A stretch of DNA of 64,000 nt. Origin: Flavobacteriales bacterium. GTDB taxonomy: Bacteria > Bacteroidota > Bacteroidia > Flavobacteriales_D > Sanyastnellaceae. The notes beneath the pieces were generated by a model. It worked only from the letters and a program-made list of their open reading frames with translations, had not been told where the DNA came from and searched no databases. The translations under genes were made by a program, and so were the position numbers. This document shows, in pieces, positions 36,032 to 44,785 of this stretch. Position 1 is the first letter of the stretch, and each line of letters begins with the position of its first letter. Where the stretch lies: contig JAIXWX010000025.1 in the NCBI GenBank assembly GCA_027491075.1, positions 62,001-126,000 on the forward strand. Direction: 5' to 3'.

Positions 36032-37258
36032 ATGAGCACAAAGAAATTTTTACACACAGCAGATTGGCATTTGGGAAAACGACTTTTGGAGTATTCTCGA
36101 CTGCCCGAGCAAGAGCGCGTGATGAATGAGTTGGTGGAGTTGGCCGATGCACAAGCAGTGGATGTAGTGCTTGTTGCTGGTGATCTATTTGATGTGTTTC
36201 AACCTTCTCATGAAGCACAGGATTTGTTTTATAAGACCTTGTTTCGTTTGAGCTCCAATGGACGCAGGCCTGTAGTCGCTATTGCGGGGAATCATGACAG
36301 TCATGTGTTGGTCGAGGCGCCGTTACCGCTTTCTAGAGAGTTAGGGATTTTTTTGTTAGGAGCAGATTCTCGCCCAATTACTGAAATTGTAAATTCGGCT
36401 GGAATAAAAATTCAGTCACCCGAGAATGGTATTGTTTTGATAGATTTTCCTGATGGTGATAAAGCAGATATAATAGTGGCTCCTTACGCGAATGAGTCAT
36501 TGTTGAGAACGTATCTGGGAAAGGAAAATGCTCAAGAGATGCTAAGAACCATACTAAAAACGCAGTGGCACAATCATGCGCAGCACTATTTTAGAAAGGA
36601 ATCTACGCGAATTTTTATGGGTCATTTTTTTTTCATGCGAGAAGGAAGTTTGAAAGAAGAAGAACCGGAAGGAGAGCGATCAATTTTGCATGTAGGAGGA
36701 GTAGAAGCATTGTTTACAGAAGATCTTCCAAATGGATTGGATTATGCGGCACTCGGTCATTTACATCGCTATCAAACTTTAGACAATCGGGCTTTTCCTG
36801 TAGTTTACAGCAGCAGTCCGCTGGCTTATAGCTTCAGTGAAGCAGATCAAACAAAGTATGCAGTTATTTATGATTCTGGCGAGAAGACCTATATAGCGCA
36901 CCCATTAAACTCTGGATATCCATTGATTAGAAAGCGTTTTGAAAGCAATGACGATGCAATAGAATGGTTGATTCATCATCAAGAGTGTTATGTAGAATTA
37001 ACGTTAGTAACCGATGATGCGATAGAAAGTGCAGTTCGTTCTTCTTTATATAAGGCACATCCGAGAATTGTGCATTTGATTCCTGAAAGACGCGGGGGAG
37101 CAAATGAGGAGAGCATGAAAGTGGGTGCTGCGGATTTGGAATTATCCACGGAGGAGTTATTTGCAAAATACTTTCAGTCAAGAACGGGACAAACATTAAA
37201 CGCGGAACTGTTGGAGGCATTTCGTGAAATCAAAGCTAAGAAGGGAGGAAATGCATGA
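36032..37258 (+). CDS. sbcD: DNA double-strand break nuclease subunit SbcD
   Basis: Mre11-type metallophosphatase, nuclease half of SbcCD, which cleaves hairpins and protein-blocked DNA ends. Motifs: LHTADWHLGKRL, VVLVAGDLFDVFQPS, AIAGNHDSH, FMGHFF and GLDYAALGHLHRYQ. The frame opens at 35978, but ATG at 36032 (MSTKKFLHTADWH) is the natural start. The stop overlaps the sbcC start by 4 bases (ATGA). Confidence 0.96.
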   Translation: MSTKKFLHTADWHLGKRLLEYSRLPEQERVMNELVELADAQAVDVVLVAGDLFDVFQPSHEAQDLFYKTLFRLSSNGRRPVVAIAGNHDSHVLVEAPLPLSRELGIFLLGADSRPITEIVNSAGIKIQSPENGIVLIDFPDGDKADIIVAPYANESLLRTYLGKENAQEMLRTILKTQWHNHAQHYFRKESTRIFMGHFFFMREGSLKEEEPEGERSILHVGGVEALFTEDLPNGLDYAALGHLHRYQTLDNRAFPVVYSSSPLAYSFSEADQTKYAVIYDSGEKTYIAHPLNSGYPLIRKRFESNDDAIEWLIHHQECYVELTLVTDDAIESAVRSSLYKAHPRIVHLIPERRGGANEESMKVGAADLELSTEELFAKYFQSRTGQTLNAELLEAFREIKAKKGGNA

Positions 37259-40200
37259 TTCCGTTGAGATTAGAACTAGAGGGCATTTATTCTTATAAAG
37301 AAAGGCAAATAGTAGATTTTACAAGTCTTACTGATGCTGGATTGTTTGGAATATTTGGTCCAGTAGGTAGCGGAAAGTCTACGATTCCAGAGAGCATAAT
37401 GCTCGCACTTTACGGTGATCCAGAGCGAATGAGCTTGCAAAACAATAGAGCAAGTTTGATGCATTTGACCTCAGAAAAACTTCATGTAGAGTTTGATTTT
37501 GGAGTAGGTCTTAATAATGAACGCATTTTCAAAGCCGTATTTTCTTTAAAAAGAAAAAAGCGAAACTTTGAAGAATTCGAAAGACCAGATCATGATTTTT
37601 ATGAGAAAAAAGGAAATAGCTGGGAAGCACTAGTCAATGTAACTGCAGAGGATATTCTGGGAATACGGGCAGAAGATATGCGTCGTACCATGATTATTCC
37701 TCAAGGTAAATTCAAAGAGTTTATAGAGCTGGGTGCCTCGAATAGAGCTGAAATGCTTCAGAAACTGTTTGGGTTAGATGCATTCGATTTGTATGATCAA
37801 ACAAGAGCAATAAGAATTGAGCTGAAGGATCAAATGAATGTCATATCGGGCGAGTTATTAGGGATTGGTGAAGTGGATGAGGCGATAGCAGAGATCAAGC
37901 GAAACGCGGTGAGTGCTCAAATTCGTGTTGGAGAACAAATGAATCAGCAGAGTGATACGCTTTCATTGCAGTTGAAGGATGCTGAGAAGGAGTGGGAGCA
38001 TGTCAAAGAATATCTCTTGCTAACCGAACAGCTAGCGGAATTAAAGGAGCGTAAATCAATTATAGCCGAACAGAATGAATTCATTTATTTATATGACGTT
38101 TATATTAAAAATCTGAAACCTTTAGAAGACAGAGCCAAGGAATTGAAATCACGCTTGGACAAGTTAAAAGAATCTATTGCTGAGAGTAAAGCAAAGAGAG
38201 AGAGATGCAATGAAAGCAGGAATGAGCTTCAACCAGAACTTGAGAAGCTTCTTCTGAGAGAGGAGAGCATTCCTCAAAAAGAAGATCGGATTCACCAACT
38301 GAAGCGATTGAGAGAACGATATGCTCTGAAGGATATATTAGATAATAGAAATTCTGAGAAGGATGCTTGGATGGAGAAATTTTGCCAATTCACCGAAGCA
38401 GGCGAGGTATTGTTAAAGGAAGGAGAATCCCTTGATTTAAAAAGGAAGCAATTGAAATCTTCCATTCCAGAGCGGAAAGTGTTGATGCAATTTGGACAGT
38501 CAATTCAATCTCTTGAGTCCATAGAGTCTAGTAGTTCAAGTTTGGATCAGCGCATCTCTAAGCTAGAGAAGGAGATTATTTCTTTGCGTTCATCTGTTTC
38601 AGAAGTAGAGAAAAAGTGGGCGTTGAATGAAAGTAGAGATGGTAATGTTGTATTGAAAGAATTGCAAGATCATGCAGATTATCAAGCCAAGCTTTATGAT
38701 CAATGGAAAGAGAAAAGACATCTTCAACAATACGGTCATTTGCTTCATGACGGAGAACCTTGTCCTTTGTGTGGCAGCGTTGAACATCCAGATCCTTTCA
38801 TTCATGAGAGTGAGGAGTATCCTCTTTTTGAAGCCTATGAGAATGCACAAAGGCGATTGATTGATTTTTCGAATGATAGGAGTGAAATGGAGAGATTTCT
38901 TACTTCTATGAAGGAGAAAGAACAGAATTTAATTGCAGAGAAGCAACTTCTTCAGGAGACAGCAGAGGGAAAGGCATTAGCGATAAGTTTTATCAAGACC
39001 TTCGGAGTTACAACCATACAAGAAGCGAAAGAAAAGTTGAAAGTTTTTTCTGAAGTAGCCGATTCTTTAATGAGTTTGGAAACAACCACTTCTGGTCATC
39101 GACAGAAGGAGATTCAATGGAGAATTAACCAGGAGGCATGTCGAAAGGAGTTGGAAATAGCAGAGAAAGCATGTGTTGAAGTTCAAACGAAGTGGAATAG
39201 CATAGAAGAGGAGCTTAACAAGAATGAAGATGATTTTTGGAAGTCTTATTTGGATAAATCGGACGAAGAAATATCAAAGGATATAGCGGTAGTAGAACGT
39301 TTTATTCTTGATACAAAGATGAAATCGGTCGAGGTCAAGAAGCGTTTGGACGCTTTGAATTCAGAGTTGTCGGGTCTTGATCTTTTGATTTTAGAGTCAG
39401 AGAAGAATTTCAATGAACTCGAGATTGAGCGGCGTGATTGTGAAGACTCATTAGAAAAAGTGCAGGTTCAATATCAATGGACATCTACTGCTCAAGAGAA
39501 GGTTTCAAGATTTATTGGAGATATTGATTCCTTGAGAAAGTCGTCCAATGATTTTGCCATTGAATGGAGCAATGTAACGAAGCGGCTCGATGAGTTGAAG
39601 GGTATCTCCACCACCTCCCGACTCACGATAGAAATATTAGAGGAATTAAGAACAAGAGAAGCCAAGGCTAAAGCAGATTTCCAAATTTTTTCTGAATCAC
39701 TCGGAAAGTTGAAAGCGGAGCTCGAGGCAATCGAAAGTGCTTTAAAGCGAAAGTTAGAGAAGGAGAAAGAATTGGATGATTTACAGCTAAGGGACGATCG
39801 TTTTTCTCAATTAGAGAAATTATTTAAGGGCAAAGGGTTTGTTAAATTTATCTCTGGCTTTTATTTGGAAGAGCTTTGCAGAGCAGCAAACAAGAGATTT
39901 ATGGCTTTAACTCGAAATCGGTTGAGGATAGAGCTCAACGATGATTTAGAGTTTATGGTGCGCGATTATTTGAATGGTGGAAAAACGCGTAAGATGAGTA
40001 CCCTATCCGGTGGGCAAACCTTTCAGGCTTCTCTGTGCCTGGCTTTGGCCTTGTCTGAAAGGTTAAAGAGCATTCACCAAAGTGGGAGAAGCTTCTTCTT
40101 TTTAGACGAGGGTTTCGGGTCCTTAGATCGCGAGTCGTTGGCGATGGTTTTTGAAAGCCTCAAGTCCCTGCGAAAAGAAAATAGGGTAGTGGGAATAATT

Positions 40201-40284
40201 TCGCACGTAGAAGAACTAAAGCAGGAGATTGAAGTCGGGCTACGAATTGAACTCGATGTAGAACGAGGAAGCTTGATAAAATAA
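37255..40284 (+). CDS. sbcC: DNA double-strand break ATPase subunit SbcC
   Basis: Rad50-type SMC ATPase, partner of SbcD. Walker A GIFGPVGSGKSTIPESIML is near residue 35; long coiled coils on both sides flank the zinc hook CPLCG at about residue 502; the ABC signature LSGGQTFQASLCLALAL and Walker B FFFLDEGFGSLD are at the C-terminus. The length of 1009 aa is typical. Translationally coupled to sbcD through ATGA. Confidence 0.97.
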   Translation: MIPLRLELEGIYSYKERQIVDFTSLTDAGLFGIFGPVGSGKSTIPESIMLALYGDPERMSLQNNRASLMHLTSEKLHVEFDFGVGLNNERIFKAVFSLKRKKRNFEEFERPDHDFYEKKGNSWEALVNVTAEDILGIRAEDMRRTMIIPQGKFKEFIELGASNRAEMLQKLFGLDAFDLYDQTRAIRIELKDQMNVISGELLGIGEVDEAIAEIKRNAVSAQIRVGEQMNQQSDTLSLQLKDAEKEWEHVKEYLLLTEQLAELKERKSIIAEQNEFIYLYDVYIKNLKPLEDRAKELKSRLDKLKESIAESKAKRERCNESRNELQPELEKLLLREESIPQKEDRIHQLKRLRERYALKDILDNRNSEKDAWMEKFCQFTEAGEVLLKEGESLDLKRKQLKSSIPERKVLMQFGQSIQSLESIESSSSSLDQRISKLEKEIISLRSSVSEVEKKWALNESRDGNVVLKELQDHADYQAKLYDQWKEKRHLQQYGHLLHDGEPCPLCGSVEHPDPFIHESEEYPLFEAYENAQRRLIDFSNDRSEMERFLTSMKEKEQNLIAEKQLLQETAEGKALAISFIKTFGVTTIQEAKEKLKVFSEVADSLMSLETTTSGHRQKEIQWRINQEACRKELEIAEKACVEVQTKWNSIEEELNKNEDDFWKSYLDKSDEEISKDIAVVERFILDTKMKSVEVKKRLDALNSELSGLDLLILESEKNFNELEIERRDCEDSLEKVQVQYQWTSTAQEKVSRFIGDIDSLRKSSNDFAIEWSNVTKRLDELKGISTTSRLTIEILEELRTREAKAKADFQIFSESLGKLKAELEAIESALKRKLEKEKELDDLQLRDDRFSQLEKLFKGKGFVKFISGFYLEELCRAANKRFMALTRNRLRIELNDDLEFMVRDYLNGGKTRKMSTLSGGQTFQASLCLALALSERLKSIHQSGRSFFFLDEGFGSLDRESLAMVFESLKSLRKENRVVGIISHVEELKQEIEVGLRIELDVERGSLIK

Positions 40285-40295
40285 ACCGCGTATGA

Positions 40296-41342
40296 TTATT
40301 TTATAATGAACTTCTGGAACCGTTGTTGATCTGAGCCAATAATTTGTATGAAATACATTCCTGGGTTCCAATTTTGAACGTCAATTGCTGGCACTGCTTG
40401 GTTACTCGAGTAGACCATTTTTCCAGAAGCATCCATGATTTGGATGCGATCGTTCCATTGAAGTCCTTTAGTAAACAGCATGTCAGACGCGGGGATTGGA
40501 TATACCAATTGTGCTGATGTGGTTATATCTGGAACTGCTGTAATGATCGGTGCTGTGACCACGCTTGTAATAACCCCAGCTGTAGCGTTTATCTGAAGAA
40601 CAGGGATTTTGAAATCATGAGTGAGCCATTTATACTCGATACTTTCAGGACGAGGGACATTGAATCCGAGATTAAAGGCATTGACATAAATACTATCACT
40701 ACCATTGAGTACAGTTCGCACACGCAACGCATCAAAAGATTGGCCCCAAATGGTAATGGTTCCCCAACCATCCACTACATTATCTCGATCTGTCTGTTGT
40801 CTGTAGGTAAAGAAAGTGGGAACTTCTAGATTGGTTTCGGAGAAAGAGGAAGATTGATCTAGGTATTGGAGAGGTAATTCATAAACTACATCCACTGGGT
40901 TGGCCTGAGCACCTATGGGGATACCGCTTAGAGAAGCTGCGAAGCCTGTTATTGCAAATCGGTCCGAACGATTTTGGTGGTATAGGTATGCGTCTTCAAC
41001 AGTAAATTGATCAGCTATAGTGAAGCTTTCAACCCCAATTCCATAGTCGGAGTTGTGTTCTGGGTCAAATGGGTTATTAAATAGAAATTGAAATGTAAAA
41101 GGCGTATTCGCGACATCAATGCAGTTGGTAGTGGTTGTTCCACCAACGGGTTGAATGTCTTCTTCCGTTAAGATCCAATTCATGGAGGGGCCAGAAAGTT
41201 CTGGATCAAAATCGGTAAGAAGCGTGGCGTTTTGTTGAATTAGCACATCGTTGGCATCCGGAAGATGCACGGATTCTATGCTGATTTGTGAAAATGCATT
41301 GAAAGACAGAAATGCAAGTGGGAGTGAAAATATTTTTCTCAT
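40296..41342 (-). CDS. Secreted protein with T9SS type A sorting domain
   Basis: A 348-aa cargo of type IX secretion. The signal peptide starts at ATG 41342 (MRKIFSLPLAFLSFNAFSQ); the longer frame to 41381 is unlikely. The body is beta-rich without a domain I recognise. The C-terminal domain (PIPASDMLFTKGLQWNDRIQ, IMDASGKMVYSS, WNPGMYFIQI, FQKFIIK) is a type A sorting signal. It lies 48 bases downstream of a lipoprotein gene on the same strand. Confidence 0.85.
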   Translation of the reverse strand: MRKIFSLPLAFLSFNAFSQISIESVHLPDANDVLIQQNATLLTDFDPELSGPSMNWILTEEDIQPVGGTTTTNCIDVANTPFTFQFLFNNPFDPEHNSDYGIGVESFTIADQFTVEDAYLYHQNRSDRFAITGFAASLSGIPIGAQANPVDVVYELPLQYLDQSSSFSETNLEVPTFFTYRQQTDRDNVVDGWGTITIWGQSFDALRVRTVLNGSDSIYVNAFNLGFNVPRPESIEYKWLTHDFKIPVLQINATAGVITSVVTAPIITAVPDITTSAQLVYPIPASDMLFTKGLQWNDRIQIMDASGKMVYSSNQAVPAIDVQNWNPGMYFIQIIGSDQQRFQKFIIK

Positions 41343-41390
41343 TAGTAGCGTGAGCCTTGTTAGCTTAAGCGAATGTACCAAAAGAATCTG

Positions 41391-42551
41391 TTATTGGCAA
41401 ACGGGAATAAATTCTGTGGCTTCAGCTCCTGGGTCGCAGAAGTTGATGTTTGAAGTGTATTCGCTGTATCTCAAAGCGAGGAGATTGCTCGTATTGGCAG
41501 TAAGACTTGGGTCTATTACTGTCATTGGTATGTCCTTCAAGCGTATTGCTGTTCTAGAAGAGAGAAGCCCTAATCCATTATTTATATTGGTATATGTGGG
41601 GCGTTCTTGAATAATTCCTGTAGTTGGTGAGTTCACTTGATTGTAAGTAAATAGCTCTTCTCCACCAGCGTAAGCAACTAATTCCATTGCGACTGTACCT
41701 TCAAAAGGAGTATCAGTTGGATCGAACTCTCCGATTTGATAAACAATATTGTCATCCGAATTTAGAGAAGCTCCGATGTATTGAAAGATATTTTCTCCAT
41801 TAATTGCAAAAGGGATTCTGCCAAGAGAATTGATATCATTGGAGTTGAAACTGCCTAATCGATATTCTAGTGTTAGTGGTCTTTCAGAAATCAAGATGGT
41901 GTGAGTAGCATCCGTGTAGGTTCTTTCAGTTAAATAAAGTCTAAGAGCTACTTCGTAGATAGGTGCACTTTCGTCTGGATTTATATTTCCAGTAAATGTT
42001 TTGTATTCAAAAGAGATGTCACTTGTACGCTGAACCAAAGGAATAGACCTTACTTGCAGCCCTGAAGCATTTAGAAAGCTGATTTGTGAAGGAGCCACGA
42101 GTTCAGTTTCTGCACTAACATCTTGGCGTTCTTTAAAGTCTATTTCTAATCTGTATGAACGTTCCGCAATGAGTCCAGAAGGAGTAGGGAAGTAATAAAC
42201 TGTTTGAACTGGGCCATAAAAAATTCCATTGATGCTTTTTGACGAAATCTCCTTTTCTTGCAGATTAAACGTGGCAACAATTTCTCCGTCCTCAATGGCA
42301 TGCACTCTAATGCTATTGAATTCGTCCCACTTATATTCGCTGCTGTCTCTGATGAGGGCATAATCTAGGTTGTTTCCTTCTCCCAGAAAAGTTCTATTGA
42401 TTTTAATCCATTGGGTATCTTGGATAGGATCCAAAAGACCATAGACCACCGTAGTGCTTCTGTAGTCAGCATTCAAGTCCACTTCAGTTTCACACCCTTG
42501 CAGGATAAACAGAGCAGCGACGAGAGAAAGTAAAAAATAGATGAATTTCAT
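41391..42551 (-). CDS. Lipoprotein of unknown function
   Basis: A 386-aa lipoprotein (lipobox LFILQGC). The N-terminal region (TTVVYGLLDPIQDTQWIKIN, FNSIRVHAIEDGEIVATFNL) has the beta-sandwich feel of DUF4249-type Bacteroidota lipoproteins, but I cannot confirm the family. Probably at the outer membrane. Likely co-transcribed with the T9SS cargo downstream of it. Confidence 0.78.
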   Translation of the reverse strand: MKFIYFLLSLVAALFILQGCETEVDLNADYRSTTVVYGLLDPIQDTQWIKINRTFLGEGNNLDYALIRDSSEYKWDEFNSIRVHAIEDGEIVATFNLQEKEISSKSINGIFYGPVQTVYYFPTPSGLIAERSYRLEIDFKERQDVSAETELVAPSQISFLNASGLQVRSIPLVQRTSDISFEYKTFTGNINPDESAPIYEVALRLYLTERTYTDATHTILISERPLTLEYRLGSFNSNDINSLGRIPFAINGENIFQYIGASLNSDDNIVYQIGEFDPTDTPFEGTVAMELVAYAGGEELFTYNQVNSPTTGIIQERPTYTNINNGLGLLSSRTAIRLKDIPMTVIDPSLTANTSNLLALRYSEYTSNINFCDPGAEATEFIPVCQ

Positions 42552-42618
42552 AATATGTGGCGAAAATAACGAATCTGGGGCATATTTTTCTTGGAAAAAA
42601 CGAAGGATTCTTGCTTGT

Positions 42619-43677
42619 CTAGAGTCTTGCTAGAAATTCCATAGTATTTATTCCATCGGCGTAATCCTCCAGTTGAGGGGATTGAGCGGTGCCTAATGGT
42701 AAATAATCTGCTCCCACAATGCACTGAATTTCCTCATTCATGGACTGTAAGTACTCTTTTAGCGTACCTAAGTTTTCATAATATTCATAGTAAAGACTGG
42801 CAGTTGGTGCATGAAGACCTGCGTCTTGTTTGAAGAGAATAAAGCCGTTGTCCAAGAGGTCATCTTGATTGAGCAGCCAGAGCGCCTTATGATAGTCGTA
42901 GTTGTTGGCGTATTTGTTATGATTGATGATGGGATGATAGGGGTAAATGGCGGCAAATACCCTTTGGATATCATAGCCTTCTGGCAGGAAAAGCTTGGTA
43001 ATACTTCTGCATCCCAGTCCAAAGTACAAGAAGATATCTTTTCCCAAGTCAATTAATTCCTGTTCAGATTCTTCTCCGGTGATTATCGCCACACTCGTTC
43101 TGTTTTTACGAATAATGTGTGGATAGTTTTTGAAATACTCATTGAAATAGCGGGAGGTATTGTTACTTCCTGTAGCAATGACCGCTTGAAAATCCTCCAT
43201 TTTTCCTGAGGCATAAGAATAAGATTCTTTCATTTCAGGTTCAAACTTCTCTAGCATGATCAGCATTGCAGGGATGAGTTCTTTATCGTCTGATGAAAGC
43301 TTGATAAATGCGTGATGTCCGGAGAGCAAAACACAGAAGATATCGTGGAATCCGACCATTGGAATGTTACCCGCGCAAATAATTGCGATTTTTTTTGTGG
43401 ATACTTCTTCTTTTACGTACGGTTTTGCAAATTCTTGGAGATTTTCTTCCGAAAGTAAATTAGACCAGGCGTATAGTGCATTTTTTACATTTTGGGGCGT
43501 GAACCAACCATTTTGAAGGTACAGGGTTTCTATCAAAGATGTCATTCCCTCGTACTCCTCTTTGGTGAGGCCACAGGTAAATCCTGGCCAATGTTGATCG
43601 GTAGAAAGATTTTTCAAAACGTTCCCCAACTGAACAAAAGCCGCTATACGCTGTTTAAAGACCGATTTTGTAATCAT
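42619..43677 (-). CDS. LuxC-like acyl-CoA reductase
   Basis: A 352-aa protein of the LuxC acyl-CoA reductase family, an aldehyde-dehydrogenase-like fold. Features are KIAIICAGNIPMVGFHDIFC, HAFIKLSSDDKELIPAML, and the putative catalytic cysteine in FLYFGLGCRSITKLFLPEGY. In luminous bacteria LuxC forms fatty aldehyde from acyl-CoA or acyl-protein with NADPH; no lux genes are present here and the Bacteroidota version has no known role. It is divergent from a ferredoxin gene 64 bases away. Confidence 0.9.
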   Translation of the reverse strand: MITKSVFKQRIAAFVQLGNVLKNLSTDQHWPGFTCGLTKEEYEGMTSLIETLYLQNGWFTPQNVKNALYAWSNLLSEENLQEFAKPYVKEEVSTKKIAIICAGNIPMVGFHDIFCVLLSGHHAFIKLSSDDKELIPAMLIMLEKFEPEMKESYSYASGKMEDFQAVIATGSNNTSRYFNEYFKNYPHIIRKNRTSVAIITGEESEQELIDLGKDIFLYFGLGCRSITKLFLPEGYDIQRVFAAIYPYHPIINHNKYANNYDYHKALWLLNQDDLLDNGFILFKQDAGLHAPTASLYYEYYENLGTLKEYLQSMNEEIQCIVGADYLPLGTAQSPQLEDYADGINTMEFLARL

Positions 43678-43696
43678 GGACTATTCCTTATTTTTG
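43667..43696 (+). promoter_or_regulatory. Promoter of the ferredoxin gene
   Basis: TTTG at 43667-43670 and TATTTTTG at 43689-43696 with 18 bp between them fit the Bacteroidota promoter consensus. The -33 box lies inside the first codons of the divergent acyl-CoA reductase gene. Confidence 0.7.
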
Positions 43697-43741
43697 CACC
43701 GCAAAAGTAGGCAATGAATTAAACCCAAAGGAGAAAGTGCA

Positions 43742-44092
43742 ATGGCAATAATGATAACGGACGAGTGTATTAATTGTGGAGCTTGCGAGCCCGAATGTCC
43801 GAACAATGCGATTTATGAAGGTGGCGCAGAATGGAAATACAGCGATGGAACAGGCTTGAGAGGTATTATCACTCCGTTGAATACCAGTGCGGAAGTAGAT
43901 GCTGATGGAATCAATAATCCAGTGAGCATGGATGTTTATTACATCGTAACCGACAAATGCACGGAGTGTGTTGGTTTTCATGATGAGCCACAATGCGCGG
44001 CTGTTTGTCCAGTTGATTGTTGTGTGGACGATCCAGAGCATCGTGAAAGCAAAGAACAGTTGATGGCAAAGAAGGAGTTTATGCATTTGTGA
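43742..44092 (+). CDS. 4Fe-4S dicluster ferredoxin
   Basis: A 116-aa electron carrier. Cluster motif one is [12 protein letters not shown], motif two is [22 protein letters not shown] with an eight-residue insertion between the second and third cysteines, as in the Alvin-type (Allochromatium) ferredoxins. A 40-residue insert separates the motifs. It is likely a low-potential donor. Its divergent neighbour is a LuxC-like reductase, a possible client. A terminator follows. Confidence 0.95.
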   Translation: MAIMITDECINCGACEPECPNNAIYEGGAEWKYSDGTGLRGIITPLNTSAEVDADGINNPVSMDVYYIVTDKCTECVGFHDEPQCAAVCPVDCCVDDPEHRESKEQLMAKKEFMHL

Positions 44093-44117
44093 TCATTGCT
44101 CCCTTAAATAATATCAG

Positions 44118-44143
44118 GGCATTCATTGAATGCCTTTTTTTTT
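44118..44143 (+). terminator. Terminator of the ferredoxin gene
   Basis: GGCATTC / GAATGCC stem with loop ATT, followed by nine T residues. Confidence 0.88.
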
Positions 44144-44154
44144 GGCTTGTGGAT

Positions 44155-44778
44155 TTATATAAGATCTAATACGACCAGTACAGAGAAAATAGATCCTGGA
44201 ATCCAGAAAAGTATCGTTAAGACCAAGCTGATCCAGAAGTTTGTAGTAATAGTGCCTTCGTGTAAATACACTCCAAGAGGTGGAAGAAAAATGGCTAAAA
44301 TGATTTCTACTATTTGGTCGGAAGAGTGAACATTTTCATTCTTTTTTTCGAAAGGCATAGGGGATAAATTAGCCTTAGCAGATGTTTCAGAGGGCATTGA
44401 TCTATACTCGTTAGAATTTAATTTTTCCTCTAAACGCGCTCTTTTCTTTTCTTTATGCGTGGAGATGGAATAAGAGTTTTCTTCTTTAAGGTCCGTTGGA
44501 TTAGCATCCATATCTCCTGTTGAGGTCGACTCTACAGTTTCTGATTTCAATGACACATCAGGTTGGGTAAGAGTCGCTTCGTGTTGGGTTAAGCTTTCTA
44601 CGCTGCTAGTGCTGTTAATCTCTTCTGATTTTTTAGATTCTTTACCGTCATTTTTAACGGCGGTTTTCCACTCAATGTGATAACCGGGTCTAAATGTTCT
44701 TTTTTCAATCGAACAGGATGCAAATCCCAGAGCGAAGAGGCCTATGAGTAGGAAGTTTATCTTTTTCATGACGTTCAT
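44155..44778 (-). CDS. Lipoprotein with C-terminal YqaE/Pmp3 membrane domain
   Basis: A 207-aa protein that begins with a lipoprotein signal (FALGFASC) followed by CSIEKRTFRPGYHIEW, a short motif I recall in other flavobacterial lipoproteins. The middle (residues about 40-155) is low-complexity, Ser/Glu/Lys-rich. The C-terminal about 50 residues form a Pmp3/YqaE domain with two hydrophobic segments (VEIILAIFLPPLGVYLHEG and FWISLVLTILFWIPGSIFSV). A second ATG three codons in (44769) is equally possible. Confidence 0.85.
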   Translation of the reverse strand: MNVMKKINFLLIGLFALGFASCSIEKRTFRPGYHIEWKTAVKNDGKESKKSEEINSTSSVESLTQHEATLTQPDVSLKSETVESTSTGDMDANPTDLKEENSYSISTHKEKKRARLEEKLNSNEYRSMPSETSAKANLSPMPFEKKNENVHSSDQIVEIILAIFLPPLGVYLHEGTITTNFWISLVLTILFWIPGSIFSVLVVLDLI

Positions 44779-44785
44779 TTAGTTG

